Positions 8,481 to 18,020 of a DNA stretch of 64,000 bases are shown here, piece by piece. The notes beneath the pieces were generated by a model that was not told where the DNA came from, did not search any database, and worked only from the letters and a program-made list of their open reading frames with translations. Both the position numbers and the translations under genes were made by a program. Numbering within the stretch: the first letter of the stretch is position 1; every line of letters starts with the position of its first letter. Source of the DNA: Methylobacterium radiodurans (lineage in GTDB: Bacteria; Pseudomonadota; Alphaproteobacteria; Rhizobiales; Beijerinckiaceae); contig NZ_CP029551.1 of assembly GCF_003173735.1 (NCBI RefSeq), positions 5,347,001-5,411,000 of the forward strand, read 5' to 3'.

Positions 8481-10046
8481 TCAGCCGATCCGCTCGGCGA
8501 TGCGGTCGGCCACCCGCAGGGCGTTGGCGATGATGGTGAGCGTCGGGTTCACGGCACCGATCGAGGGGAAGAAGCTCGCGTCGGTGACGTAGAGGTTGTC
8601 GAGCTCGTGCGCCTTGCAATTGAGGTCGAGCACGCTGGAGTGCGGATCGGTGCCGAAGCGGAGCGTGCCGGCCTGATGCGCCGTGCCGCTGAGCGGGATG
8701 TCCTTGCCGAGATAGAGCGAGCGCTCGAACAGGTAGGTGTAGGCGCCGGCAGGCTCCAGGAGGTCGGAGAGCTTGGCGCGCAGGCGGTCGTGCGCCTCGC
8801 GGTTGTTCTCCCGGATGTCGAGGATGGTGCGCCCGTCTCGATCGATGCTGATCCGGTTGTCCGGGTGCGGCAGGTCCTCGCTCTGCAGCCAGAAATCCAT
8901 GGCGTGGCGCGCCACCATGTTGAAGGGCGCGTCCGGCAGGAAGCCCGTCCATGTCGGGAACTCCTCGCCGCGGATCTGGTCCGGATGGGTCTTGGCGCAC
9001 ATCTGGATCAGGCCCATTGGGAACTCCCAGTCCTTCGACGCGAAGTAGAAATCGGAGAGCGCGAGCGTCTTCTGGAAGACGGTGTCGTTGACCTCCTTCG
9101 AGAGCGCCATCAGCACCGACATGTTGTGGCGCATGTAGTTGCGCCCGACCTGATCCGAGCCGTTGGCGAGGCCGTTCGGGTGCGCGTCGCTGGCGGAGCG
9201 CAGGAAAAGCAGCGCCGACGAGAGCGCTCCGCAGGCCACCACCACGATGTCCGCGCTGTAGCGCTCCTCCCGGCCGTCGCGGGTCACGCGCACGCCCGTC
9301 ACGGTCCTGCCCGACGCATCCGTCTCCAGCCGCGAGACGTAGGCGTTGACGAGCAGCGTGACGTTGTCGTGGGCGGCCAGCGTCGGGTCCACCGTCATCA
9401 CCTGCGCGTCGGCCTTGCCGTTGAGGAGGCAGGGAAAGCCGTCGAAGGCGTCGCAGCGGATGCAGATGCTGGTTGGCGTCGGGCGTCCGTCGCGCTCGTC
9501 GAGCTTGATCCCGAGCGGCAGGTGATAGGGTTGCAGACCGTGGCGGGCCCAATCGTCCGAGAGCTTCTGGATGCGGGGCTCGTGGCTCACCGCCGGGTGG
9601 TCGTAGGGGCCGCTCGCCCAGGGCTCGGTCGGGTCCTCGCCCCGGTCTCCGTGGACGGCGAAGAGCCGCTCCGCCTGCGCGTAGTAGGGCTCGAAATCCG
9701 CGTAGGCGAGCGGCCAGGCCGGCGAGACGCCGTCGACGTGCCGCACCGCCTCGAAGTCGCGCTCGCGCAGACGCAGCAGGGCGGCGCCGTAGACCTTCGA
9801 GTTGCCGCCTACATAGTAGTGCAGGCCCGGGTGGAAGGCGCGCCCGTCGCCGCCGTACCACGTCTCCCTCGCCTGGTACTTGCCGTCCACGAAGACCGTC
9901 TTGGCGCTCCAGTTCTCCTGGCTGCGGGGCAGGTAGTCCCCGCGCTCCAGCATCAGGATGCGCTTGCCGGTGCAGGCGAGCCGCGCGGTGAGCGAGCCGC
10001 CCCCCGGCCCGGACCCGATGACGATGATGTCGTAATGGTCCTGCAT
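8481..10046 (-). CDS. GMC-family FAD oxidoreductase
   Basis: A 521-residue flavoprotein with the dinucleotide motif GSGPGGGS at residues 11-18, the E-R (LERGDYLPR) FAD contact, and a C-terminal GMC domain. The catalytic-pocket residues are the His in [13 protein letters not shown] and the Asn of AVNPTLTI. It has a Cys cluster C195-x2-C198-x7-C206 of the kind found in membrane-linked sugar and polyol dehydrogenases of this superfamily; whether it binds Fe-S is unknown. No signal peptide is visible. The substrate is probably a sugar or alcohol. It is divergent from the DoxX-cupin-lactonase genes, which may act on the same pathway. Confidence 0.87.
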   Translation of the reverse strand: MQDHYDIIVIGSGPGGGSLTARLACTGKRILMLERGDYLPRSQENWSAKTVFVDGKYQARETWYGGDGRAFHPGLHYYVGGNSKVYGAALLRLRERDFEAVRHVDGVSPAWPLAYADFEPYYAQAERLFAVHGDRGEDPTEPWASGPYDHPAVSHEPRIQKLSDDWARHGLQPYHLPLGIKLDERDGRPTPTSICIRCDAFDGFPCLLNGKADAQVMTVDPTLAAHDNVTLLVNAYVSRLETDASGRTVTGVRVTRDGREERYSADIVVVACGALSSALLFLRSASDAHPNGLANGSDQVGRNYMRHNMSVLMALSKEVNDTVFQKTLALSDFYFASKDWEFPMGLIQMCAKTHPDQIRGEEFPTWTGFLPDAPFNMVARHAMDFWLQSEDLPHPDNRISIDRDGRTILDIRENNREAHDRLRAKLSDLLEPAGAYTYLFERSLYLGKDIPLSGTAHQAGTLRFGTDPHSSVLDLNCKAHELDNLYVTDASFFPSIGAVNPTLTIIANALRVADRIAERIG

Positions 10047-10268
10047 CGGCTCTGTCCGCGGCGCAGCGTCGGGGAACAGCGCGGCAACGTGGCCCCTTTG
10101 GCACCGTTCCGGCGTGCTCCGTCACGGGATCGTGCTCGCTGCGGCGCAGCGATGGCCGTCCCCCTCCGAAAGACCCACGAAACCGACACCGGGTGCGGAC
10201 GTTGGCGGCAGGGATCACGGGCACCCCGAGGCGCCCAAGCCTGCCCAAGATCGGAGCCACCCGCCACG

Positions 10269-10745
10269 ATGGACCTCGCGACCTGGCTCAACCTTGTGGC
10301 GGTGCCGCTCGCGGCCAAGATCTGCCTCGTCGGCATGTTCCCGCCGAGCGCGCTCGACAAGGTCGTGCACTGGGACGAGGCGATGGAGCAGGCGGCCTCC
10401 GGCCCCCTGCCCTTTCCGGCGCTCCTCCTCGTGCTCGGCATTCTGGTCGAGACGGTGGCGCCGGTGCTCATCGTCGTCGGCTGGTACGACCGCGCCGCCG
10501 CCTTCGTGCTGATGGGCTTCTGCGCGGTGACCGCCGTGCTGTTCCACCGGTTCTGGGAATATCCGGGCTTCTGGTCGCGCAACGGCGCGGGCCGAGCCCA
10601 TTTCTGGGACTTCCTCAAGAATTTCGGCCTCGTGGGCGGCCTGCTGCTCGTGGTGATCGGCGGCAGCTACGCGCCGGCCTCCGAGGTTGCCCGCCACCCG
10701 CTCTCCTCCGGCCCCTACGCGGCCGAAGCGCCCGCCAAGCCCTGA
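10269..10745 (+). CDS. DoxX-like integral membrane protein
   Basis: 158 residues with four predicted membrane spans (about 5-25, 48-70, 76-95 and 118-138). The pattern [11 protein letters not shown] ... [39 protein letters not shown] is that of the DoxX/quinol-associated family. These proteins often sit beside oxidoreductases. The ATG at 10269 follows GGAG at a spacing of 11. It is followed after 13 bp by a cupin gene and is divergent from the GMC oxidoreductase. Confidence 0.82.
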   Translation: MDLATWLNLVAVPLAAKICLVGMFPPSALDKVVHWDEAMEQAASGPLPFPALLLVLGILVETVAPVLIVVGWYDRAAAFVLMGFCAVTAVLFHRFWEYPGFWSRNGAGRAHFWDFLKNFGLVGGLLLVVIGGSYAPASEVARHPLSSGPYAAEAPAKP

Positions 10746-10758
10746 AGGATCCGACGCG

Positions 10759-11208
10759 ATGACCGAGCCCAAATCTCCCACCATGCCGTACTGGCACGTC
10801 TACACAGACGCCGAGGGCGTGAGCCGCCAGGAGCGGTTCGAACTCACGGACTTCCAGTTTCAGGGCGTCGGGCCGGGCGTGGCGCCGCAGTGGAACGACA
10901 AGATGGACCCGTCGCAGGCCGGCGTGACCTTCACGGTGCTGCCGGTCGGCTGGGTCGGCGACTGGCACGAGAACCCCAAGCCCCAGTGGATCGCGGTCCT
11001 CTCCGGGCGCTGGTTCGTCGAGACGATGGACGGCAAGCGGGTCGAGATGGGCCCGGGCGAGCTGATGTTCGGCGAGGACCAGAACACCCGCGAGCGCGAC
11101 GGACGCAAGGGCCACCTCTCGGGCACGGTGGGCGATGAGCCCTGCACCATGATCGTTACCGGGCTCGACGTGGAGCCCACGGTGAACCGGCCGGGCCGGT
11201 TCAGGTAG
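10759..11208 (+). CDS. Cupin-domain protein
   Basis: 149 residues with a single beta-barrel cupin. Motif 1 is degenerate ([27 protein letters not shown]) and motif 2 is [21 protein letters not shown], which keeps possible metal-binding His and Glu residues. Function is not assigned. An AAGGA Shine-Dalgarno precedes the ATG. It lies between the DoxX-like and SMP-30 genes with short gaps (13 and 11 bp), so it is probably in one operon with them. Confidence 0.8.
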   Translation: MTEPKSPTMPYWHVYTDAEGVSRQERFELTDFQFQGVGPGVAPQWNDKMDPSQAGVTFTVLPVGWVGDWHENPKPQWIAVLSGRWFVETMDGKRVEMGPGELMFGEDQNTRERDGRKGHLSGTVGDEPCTMIVTGLDVEPTVNRPGRFR

Positions 11209-11219
11209 GGGCGCTCGGC

Positions 11220-12122
11220 ATGGAGAGCTTCGAGGTCACGCAGGCGCGCTTCAAGAGCTTCGTCCTGCCCAACGCGCCGCTCGAGATGCTGGCCGAGGGT
11301 TTCCGCTGGTGCGAGGGACCGGTCTGGTTTGGGGACCGGGACGAGTTGCTGTTCTCCGATCTGCCGAACGACCGGGTGATGCGCTGGAGCGAGGGCGGGG
11401 GCCTCAGCGTCTACCGCGCGCATGTCGGCTTCGAGAACGGCCACGCCCGCGACCGGCAGGGGCGGCTCCTCTCCTGCTCGCACCGCCTGCGCCGGATCAC
11501 CCGGATCGAGCTCGACGGCAGCGTCACGGTGCTGGTCGATTCCTATCGGGGCAAGCGGCTGAACTCGCCGAACGACATCGTCTGCAAGTCGGACGGGACG
11601 ATCTGGTTCTCGGACCCGCCCTACGGCATCCAGACCGACTACGAGGGCGGCAAGCAGGAATCGGAGCTGCCGCCCAACCTCTACCGCTTCGACCCGCGCG
11701 ATGGCTCGCTCACCGTCGCGGTGGGCGATTTCGAGGGTCCGAACGGGCTGTGCTTCTCGCCCGACGAGCGCCGGCTCTACGTGGCCGAGACCGGCCTCCA
11801 GTTCGCCGAGAACCCGACGCGCCATATCCGGGTCTTCGACGTGGCGGAGGACGGGGCGCTCTCGAACCCGCGGGTCTTCCACACGGTCTCGCCCGGCATG
11901 GCGGACGGGTTCCGCTGCGACGAGGAGGGCAATCTCTGGTCGAGCGCGGGCGACGGCGTGCACGTCCTCGATCCGGGCGGTGAACTGATCGGCAAGATCA
12001 AGACCCCGGCCACGGTCTCAAACCTCTGCTTCGGCGGCCGCTACCGCAGCCGCCTCTTCCTCTGCGTCTCGCACAGCCTGATGGCGATCTACGTCAACCG
12101 GCGGGGCGCCGCGCTGGTCTGA
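11220..12122 (+). CDS. SMP-30/gluconolactonase/LRE family lactonase
   Basis: A 300-residue six-bladed beta-propeller hydrolase. Expected metal ligands are visible: the Glu in LAEGFRWCEGPVW, the Asn in LNSPNDIVCKSDGTIWFSDPPYGI, and a later Asn/Asp in FEGPNGLCFSPDE and GMADGFRCDEEGNLW. The family opens sugar lactones to the aldonic acid. Its place behind DoxX-like and cupin genes and opposite a GMC oxidoreductase fits a path in which a sugar is oxidised to a lactone and then hydrolysed. That pairing is inference. The stop is 3 bp from that of the convergent amn. Confidence 0.87.
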   Translation: MESFEVTQARFKSFVLPNAPLEMLAEGFRWCEGPVWFGDRDELLFSDLPNDRVMRWSEGGGLSVYRAHVGFENGHARDRQGRLLSCSHRLRRITRIELDGSVTVLVDSYRGKRLNSPNDIVCKSDGTIWFSDPPYGIQTDYEGGKQESELPPNLYRFDPRDGSLTVAVGDFEGPNGLCFSPDERRLYVAETGLQFAENPTRHIRVFDVAEDGALSNPRVFHTVSPGMADGFRCDEEGNLWSSAGDGVHVLDPGGELIGKIKTPATVSNLCFGGRYRSRLFLCVSHSLMAIYVNRRGAALV

Positions 12123-12125
12123 GCC

Positions 12126-13616
12126 CTACCGGAACGGCGGCTCGTCGAAGCTCCTGAGCTTGCGCGAGTGCAGGCCGTGGCGGTCGGCGCGCAGCACGTC
12201 GAGGGCCGCGAGCCCGATGCGCAGGTGCTCGCCCACCGCGCGGTCGTAGAAGGCGTTGGCGGCGCCCGGCAGCTTGATCTCGCCGTGGAGCGGCTTGTCC
12301 GAGATGCAGAGCAGCGTTCCGTAGGGCACGCGCAGGCGGTAGCCCTGCGCGGCGATCGTGCCGCTCTCCATGTCGACCCCGATGGCGCGGCTCAGGTTGA
12401 TCACCCGCCGCTCCTGGGTGAAGCGCAGCTCCCAGTTGCGGTCGTCGTAGGTGACCACTGTGCCGGTGCGCAGGCGCCGCTTGAGGGCGTCGCCGTCCTC
12501 GCCCGTCACCGCGGCCGCGGCGGCCTGGAGGGCGAGCTGCACCTCGGCCAGGGCCGGCACCGGCACGTCGGTCGGCACCAGCGCGTCGAGGATGCGGTCG
12601 CGCCGCAGGTAGCCGTGGGCCAGCACGTAGTCGCCCATGCGCTGCGACTGCCGCAGGCCGCCGCAATGGCCGACCATGAGCCAGCAATGCGGGCGCAGCA
12701 CCGCGAGATGGTCGGTGATCGTCTTCGCGTTCGAGGGACCGACGCCGATATTGACGAGCGTCGTGCCCTGCATCGCGCCGTCCGACCCCCGCGCTACGAG
12801 ATGGTAGGCCGGCATCTGGAAGCGGTGCCAGGGCGAGGCGGCGATGAGGGCGGCAGGATCCGCGGAGGCAGCCTCGCCGCGCGTCACCCGCACGCCACCG
12901 GGCAGGATCAGCTCCTCGAACCCCTCCGCGCCCGAGGCCAGCCGCTCCAGACCGTGGCGGACGAACTGGTCCACGTAGCGGTGGTAGTTCGTCAGCAGGA
13001 TCCAGGGCTGGACGCAGGCCCAGTCGCTGCCGGTGTAGTGCACGAGGCGGCGCAGCGAGTAGTCCACCCGCACCGCGTCGAAGAGCGCGAGCGGGCGCGG
13101 GGCATCGCCGCGCTGCTCCCAGAGCCCATCCGCCACCTCGTCGCCGACGACCGAGAGCAGCGGCACCGGGAACCACGCGGCGAGGTCCGCGCCGTCCGGG
13201 GCCCGCCGGCTCGGGCCGATCCCGGCCTCAAGCACGTAGGGGTACGGGATCTCCTGCGCGCTCAGGCCGACTTCGAGCGAGACGCCGTAATCCTCCACCA
13301 GTGGCCGGAGCTGCTGGATCAGGTATTCGCGAAAATGCGCCGGCTGGGTCACCGTGGTGGCGTAGGTGCCGGGCGCCTGAAGCTTGCCGGTGGCCCGGCT
13401 GATCCGCGGCATCGGCCCGCTCGGCTGATAGGTGACGCGGATCTCGGGATAGCGGAACTTCAGCCGCTCGGCCGCGTCCGGCGGCGGCCCGCCGTCGAGG
13501 TAGCGCGCCAGCGCCGTGCGCAGCGCCTGCGTCGCCTCGGCGTGCAGGACGATCAGGCGCTCCACCGCGACATCGACCTCGGCAATGGCCTCCATCGGCC
13601 GCAATTCCTCGACCAA
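12126..13616 (-). CDS. amn: AMP nucleosidase
   Basis: Hydrolyses AMP to adenine and ribose 5-phosphate. The protein is about 496 residues from a TTG at 13616 with an ideal GAGGAG Shine-Dalgarno, or 489 from the ATG at 13595, which also has GAGGA upstream. The two cannot be separated by eye. The N-terminal AMN domain (FRYPEIRVTY ... QPAHFREYLIQQL) and the C-terminal nucleoside phosphorylase-like domain (LVNIGVGPSNAKTITDHLAVLRPHCWLMVGHCGGLR, GVDMESGTIAAQGYRLRVPYGTLLCISDKPLHGEIK) are both present and complete. Confidence 0.94.
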   Translation of the reverse strand: MVEELRPMEAIAEVDVAVERLIVLHAEATQALRTALARYLDGGPPPDAAERLKFRYPEIRVTYQPSGPMPRISRATGKLQAPGTYATTVTQPAHFREYLIQQLRPLVEDYGVSLEVGLSAQEIPYPYVLEAGIGPSRRAPDGADLAAWFPVPLLSVVGDEVADGLWEQRGDAPRPLALFDAVRVDYSLRRLVHYTGSDWACVQPWILLTNYHRYVDQFVRHGLERLASGAEGFEELILPGGVRVTRGEAASADPAALIAASPWHRFQMPAYHLVARGSDGAMQGTTLVNIGVGPSNAKTITDHLAVLRPHCWLMVGHCGGLRQSQRMGDYVLAHGYLRRDRILDALVPTDVPVPALAEVQLALQAAAAAVTGEDGDALKRRLRTGTVVTYDDRNWELRFTQERRVINLSRAIGVDMESGTIAAQGYRLRVPYGTLLCISDKPLHGEIKLPGAANAFYDRAVGEHLRIGLAALDVLRADRHGLHSRKLRSFDEPPFR

Positions 13617-13739
13617 ACCGATCTCCTCACCCTATGTCCGGGCCCCTTATACCGCGCGGGCGCACCCCGCGTCGCGGCTTGCGGTGCGGCCTCGGGTGGC
13701 CGAAAGGCGGGCGCAACGCATGATCCGGAGAGGCATTTC

Positions 13740-14234
13740 GTGAGCCAGGACGATTTCGGGCCTCGCCCCGGCGAGGAAAGCGTGACGCTGCCGGAGCGCT
13801 TCGACGCCGGCCTGCACTTCATCGGGCGCCTGCGCACGCCGTGGACGCGGCGGGCGGAGTGCCCGAAGAACGGGACGCAGAGCGACGCCGTCTGCACCGT
13901 GATGGTCGATCCGCTCTACGCCCCCGCCCTTCAGAACGTCACGGGTTCCAGCCACCTGATCCTGCTCTACTGGATGGACCGGGCAGACCGCACGCTTGTC
14001 CGTCAGCTGCCGCGCCATGCGGAGGGCAGCCGCGGCACCTTCTCGCTGCGCTCGCCGGCCCGCCCGAATCCGATCGCGCTGGCGGTGGTCGAACTCCTCG
14101 GGCGCGAGGGCGACACCCTGCGGGTGCGCGGCCTCGACTGTCTCGACGGCACGCCGCTCCTCGACATCAAGCCCTACTACGCCTCCACCGACGCGCGACC
14201 GCAGGCGACGGTGGACCGCGCGGGCACACGGTGA
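13740..14234 (+). CDS. TsaA/TrmO-like tRNA-modifying methyltransferase domain protein
   Basis: 164 residues, a single UPF0066/TsaA beta-barrel domain. Conserved segments are FIGRLRTPWTRRAECPKN, RGTFSLRSPARPNPIALAVVELL and GLDCLDGTPLLDIKPY. In E. coli the family member TrmO methylates N6-threonylcarbamoyl-A37 of certain tRNAs with SAM. This copy is shorter, with no extra C-terminal domain, so the exact substrate is uncertain. The GTG start has GGAGAGG six bases upstream. It is divergent from amn and overlaps the SGNH gene by GTGA. Confidence 0.83.
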   Translation: MSQDDFGPRPGEESVTLPERFDAGLHFIGRLRTPWTRRAECPKNGTQSDAVCTVMVDPLYAPALQNVTGSSHLILLYWMDRADRTLVRQLPRHAEGSRGTFSLRSPARPNPIALAVVELLGREGDTLRVRGLDCLDGTPLLDIKPYYASTDARPQATVDRAGTR

Positions 14235-14920
14235 GGCGGCTCACCACGGGCATCGCCGCCTGCGGCCTCCTAGGGCTCGGCGCCGCTTTGGGCTGGAGCC
14301 TGTGCGAGCCCGCGATGGATGCGCGCCACTATGGTCAGGGCCGCCTCGCGGCGATCCAGCAGCATCTCGACGAGGCGCCGGCCGATTTCGTGCTCCTCGC
14401 CGGCGACAGCCAGGCCGAGCTGCAGCCTCCGGCGCAGCGCCCCTGCGGGCTCGAGCTCGTCAATGCCGGTGTCGCGGGCGCGAAGGCCGAGACCTACGCG
14501 AACGTCCTCGACGGCGTCCGCTTCGCCCGCCGCGCCCGGGCCGCGCTGCTCCTGATCGGCACCAACGACCTCATCGCGAAGAACCGGCCGGGCTATGCCG
14601 CGAACGCCGCCCGGTTCGAGGCGGCGGTCGAGCGGATCCTGCGCACGCTCGCCGGGCACGCGGACAAAGTCGTGGTCGCGGCGGTGCCCCCGATCGGGCA
14701 CGAACTCGACGGGCGCCTCGATGCCGGATCGGTCGCGCCCTACACGGCGCACCTGCGCGCCGTCTGCGCCCGCCTGGGCTGCCGCCTCGCCGATCCCTAC
14801 GCGGCGCTGCGGGATGGGGAGACCGGCTTCGCCAAACCGGGCGCGATGGGCAACGGGCTGCACCTCGCGGCGTACCGGCCAACCATGCAGGCGCTGGAGG
14901 CGGAGATCTGCGGACCGTGA
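14231..14920 (+). CDS. SGNH-fold hydrolase-like exported protein with Asp-to-Asn in block V
   Basis: 229 residues. The N-terminal hydrophobic helix (residues 5-24) is a signal peptide or anchor. SGNH blocks are present: GDSQ (Ser nucleophile), NAGVAG (Gly), GTND (Asn), and the C-terminal GNGLH. In the last block the usual DxxH is NxxH, so the acid of the triad is Asn. The protein may be a weak esterase or catalytically altered. It starts with a GTG overlapping the TrmO-like stop (GTGA). Confidence 0.75.
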   Translation: MRRLTTGIAACGLLGLGAALGWSLCEPAMDARHYGQGRLAAIQQHLDEAPADFVLLAGDSQAELQPPAQRPCGLELVNAGVAGAKAETYANVLDGVRFARRARAALLLIGTNDLIAKNRPGYAANAARFEAAVERILRTLAGHADKVVVAAVPPIGHELDGRLDAGSVAPYTAHLRAVCARLGCRLADPYAALRDGETGFAKPGAMGNGLHLAAYRPTMQALEAEICGP

Positions 14921-14927
14921 GGCGGGC

Positions 14928-17900
14928 TCACACGCCCCGCGCCGGCGGCCGGATGCGGTAGCAGCCGACGTAGAGGGCGGGCAGGAACAGCAGGGTCAGC
15001 GCGGTCGCCGCCAGGATACCGCCGATCATCGCGTAGGCCATCGGGCCCCAGAACACCTCGCGGGCGATCGGGATCAGGCCGAGGCTCGCCGCCGCCGCGG
15101 TGAGCAGGATCGGGCGCATGCGGTGGCGGGTGGCCTCCACCACGGCGTCCCAGGGCGAGAGCCCCTCCGCCTCGCACTCCTCGATCTGCGTTACGAGAAT
15201 TACGGCGTTGCGCACGATGATGCCGATCAGCGCCAGGATGCCGAGGATCGCCACGAAGCCCATCGGCTTGTCGAAGAGGAGCAGCGCCGGCACCACGCCG
15301 ATCAAGCCGAGCGGAGCAACCGAGAAGACCAAGAGCAGCTTCCCGAAGCTCTGCAGCTGGATCATCAGGAACACCGCCATGGTGAGCAGCATCACTGGCA
15401 CCACCGCGGCGATCGGGCCCTGGCCCTTGCCGGCCTCCTCGACGGCGCCGCCGGTCTCCAGAGTGTAGCCCTCGGGCAGGGCCTTCACGAAGGCATCGAT
15501 CTCCGGCTGGAGCGCCGCCACCACGGTCGGCGGCTGCGTCGTGTCGGTGATGGCGGCCCGGACCGTGATCGTCGCCACGCGGTTGCGCCGCCAGACGATC
15601 GGCTGTTCGAGGTCGTAGTCGATCCTGGCGAAGGCGAGGATCGGCACCGCGGTGCCGTTGGCCAGCGTCACCTGAAGGCTCTGGAGCGTGTCGAGCGAGG
15701 TGCGCTCGGCGGCCCGCGCCCGGCCCACCACGTTCACGAGGTAGATCGAGTCGCGCACCTGCGTGATCGTGGTGCCGCCGACCACGCCGTTGAGGATGCC
15801 GGCGATGTCCTGGCTGGTCACGCCGAGCTGCCGCGCCTTGTCCTGCAGGATCTCGACGCGCAGCACCTTGCCGGGCTCGTTCCAGTCGAAGGTCGGCACC
15901 GCGACGTGCGGGTTCCCGGCCACCACGCTGGCGAGGCCGAGCGCGTGCTCGCGCAGCACTTGGAGGTCCGGCCCGCTGAGGCGGTACTGGATCGGGCGGC
16001 CGACCGGGGGACCGAGCGAGAGCGGGTTCACGAACACGTCCGTGCCGACGAAGTCGCGCTTGCCCATCTCCTCCAGGCGACTGAACACGCGGTCGCGCGC
16101 CTCCAGCGACTTCGTCACGATGACGATCTGCCCGAAGAAGGCGTTGTTCAGCTGCTGGTCGAGCGGAAGGTAGAAGCGCACGGCGCCCTGGCCGACATAT
16201 GAGGACCAGCGCTCGATATCGGGATCGCCCCGGAGCCGCTCCTCGAAGCGGTCCATCTGAGCCTGCGTCTCGGTGATGGTGGCGTTCTGCGGGAGCGTCA
16301 TGTCGACCAGGATCTCGGTGCGGTCCGAGGCCGGGAAGAACTGCTGCTGAACGTGGGTCATGCCGAACATGGCGAGACCCATCAGCCCGACGCAGATCGC
16401 CACCGTGATCCACCGGAACCGCATGGCCACGCGCAGCACGGCGAGGAAGGCACGGCCGAGCCGGCCGGGCGGGTGCGCCCCCTCATGGTCGTGCTTCTTC
16501 ATGGTCTTCGGCAGCATGGTCACGCCGATCAGCGGCGCGAACAGGACCGCGACGATCCACGAGACCAAGAGCGAGGCCGCGATCACCACGAAGAGCGAGT
16601 AGGTGTACTCGCCCGCCGACGAGCCGTTGAAGCCGATCGGCAAGAAGCCAGCCACCGTCACCAGCGTACCGGTGAGCATCGGGAAGGCGGTCGAGGTGTA
16701 GGCGTAGGTCGCGGCCTTGCGCAGGCTCTCCCCAAGTTCGAGGCGCGCCACCATCATCTCGACGGTGATCATCGCGTCGTCCACCAGCAGGCCCAGCGCG
16801 ATGATGAGGGCGCCGAGCGAGATGCGCTGGAGGGTGACGTCCATCACCTGCATCACCACGAAGGTGATGGCGAGCACGAGCGGGATCGACAGGCTGACCA
16901 CGAGCCCGGCGCGCAGCCCCAGGCTGACGAAGCTCACGCCCAGCACGATCACCACCGCCTCGACCAGCGCCTTGGTGAAGCCGCCGACCGCCTCCTCGAC
17001 GATCTTGGGCTGATCCGAGACGAGGTGGACGCCGACGCCGATCGGCAGCTTCCCCTCGATCAGCCGCATGCGCGCCTTCAGGTCCTCGCCGAAATGCAGG
17101 AGGTTGGCGGACGGGCGCATGGCGATCGCGAGCCCGATCGCCGGCCGGCCGTCGACCCGGAACATCGCGGCCGGCGGGTCCTCGTAGCCGCGGCTGATCT
17201 CGGCCACGTCGTAGAGGCGGAAGAAGCGGTCGTTGACCCGGAGGTTGAGGCCGAGCAGCGATTCCTCGGAGGCGAACTGCCCGCTCACGCGCACCGAGAC
17301 GCGCTCCGGCCCCGCCTGGACGACGCCGGAGGCGGTCACCGCGTTCTGGGTCTGCAGCGTCCTGATCAGCGACTGGATGTCGATTCCGTAGCCGGCGAGC
17401 TTCCGGGTGGCGAAGTCGAGGTAGATCGTCTCCTTCTGGGTGCCGAGCAGCAGGGTCTTGCCGATGTTGGGCACCTTCAGGATCTCGGTGCGCACGCCCT
17501 CCACGTAGTCGCGCAGCTGCCGATGCGTCAGACCGTCTGCCGTGAAGGCGTAGACGTTGCCGTAGACGTCGCCGAACTCGTCGTTGAAGAACGGGCCCTG
17601 CACCCCTTGCGGGAAGTTGCCCTGGATGTCGCCGAGGCGCTTGCGCACCTGGTAGAAGGCCGGCTGAATCTCGGCCTTCTTGGTCGTGTCGCGGAATTGC
17701 ACGAACACCGTGGCGTTGCCGGGCGTGGTGTAGCTGCGGACGTAGTCGAGCGCGTTGATCTGCTGCAATTCCTTCTCGATCCGGTCGGTGACCTGCTCCA
17801 GCGTGTCGCCGATCGTGGCGCCGGGCCAGACGGCCTGGACCACCATGGTCTTGATGGCGAAGGGCGGGTCCTCCTCGCGGCCGAGCTTGCCGTAGGCGAG

Positions 17901-18020
17901 CGCGCCGGCGAGCAGGCAGACGCCCATCAGGAACCAGACGAAGGAGCGGTGGCCGAGCGCCCAGTCGGAGAGGTTGAAACCCTCCCGGCGGGCATCGTGC
18001 ACCTCGCGCGGCGCGTCCAT
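14928..18020 (-). CDS. RND efflux transporter permease (HAE1-like)
   Basis: An inner-membrane proton-driven multidrug pump of about 1030 residues, the standard length. The first span is near residues 25-45 (SFVWFLMGVCLLAGALAYGKL), the porter domain follows, then a cluster of helices with the proton-relay pair in GLLVDDAMITVEMMV, and a second porter and membrane half. The ATG at 18020 shares one base with the adaptor stop (TGATG), so the adaptor-adaptor-pump order is translationally coupled. No outer-membrane channel gene is adjacent. Substrates are unknown. Confidence 0.92.
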   Translation of the reverse strand: MDAPREVHDARREGFNLSDWALGHRSFVWFLMGVCLLAGALAYGKLGREEDPPFAIKTMVVQAVWPGATIGDTLEQVTDRIEKELQQINALDYVRSYTTPGNATVFVQFRDTTKKAEIQPAFYQVRKRLGDIQGNFPQGVQGPFFNDEFGDVYGNVYAFTADGLTHRQLRDYVEGVRTEILKVPNIGKTLLLGTQKETIYLDFATRKLAGYGIDIQSLIRTLQTQNAVTASGVVQAGPERVSVRVSGQFASEESLLGLNLRVNDRFFRLYDVAEISRGYEDPPAAMFRVDGRPAIGLAIAMRPSANLLHFGEDLKARMRLIEGKLPIGVGVHLVSDQPKIVEEAVGGFTKALVEAVVIVLGVSFVSLGLRAGLVVSLSIPLVLAITFVVMQVMDVTLQRISLGALIIALGLLVDDAMITVEMMVARLELGESLRKAATYAYTSTAFPMLTGTLVTVAGFLPIGFNGSSAGEYTYSLFVVIAASLLVSWIVAVLFAPLIGVTMLPKTMKKHDHEGAHPPGRLGRAFLAVLRVAMRFRWITVAICVGLMGLAMFGMTHVQQQFFPASDRTEILVDMTLPQNATITETQAQMDRFEERLRGDPDIERWSSYVGQGAVRFYLPLDQQLNNAFFGQIVIVTKSLEARDRVFSRLEEMGKRDFVGTDVFVNPLSLGPPVGRPIQYRLSGPDLQVLREHALGLASVVAGNPHVAVPTFDWNEPGKVLRVEILQDKARQLGVTSQDIAGILNGVVGGTTITQVRDSIYLVNVVGRARAAERTSLDTLQSLQVTLANGTAVPILAFARIDYDLEQPIVWRRNRVATITVRAAITDTTQPPTVVAALQPEIDAFVKALPEGYTLETGGAVEEAGKGQGPIAAVVPVMLLTMAVFLMIQLQSFGKLLLVFSVAPLGLIGVVPALLLFDKPMGFVAILGILALIGIIVRNAVILVTQIEECEAEGLSPWDAVVEATRHRMRPILLTAAAASLGLIPIAREVFWGPMAYAMIGGILAATALTLLFLPALYVGCYRIRPPARGV

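Noticed and set aside
8191..10260. A 689-codon minus-strand frame that ends in the L36 sequence
   Set aside because: Only the last 41 codons are conserved (rpmJ). The upstream part overlaps the GMC oxidoreductase in another frame.
8349..10745. A 798-codon open frame on the plus strand, antisense to the GMC oxidoreductase and then through the DoxX-like gene
   Set aside because: Only its last 158 codons, from 10269, look like a protein (DoxX-like). The rest is antisense shadow.
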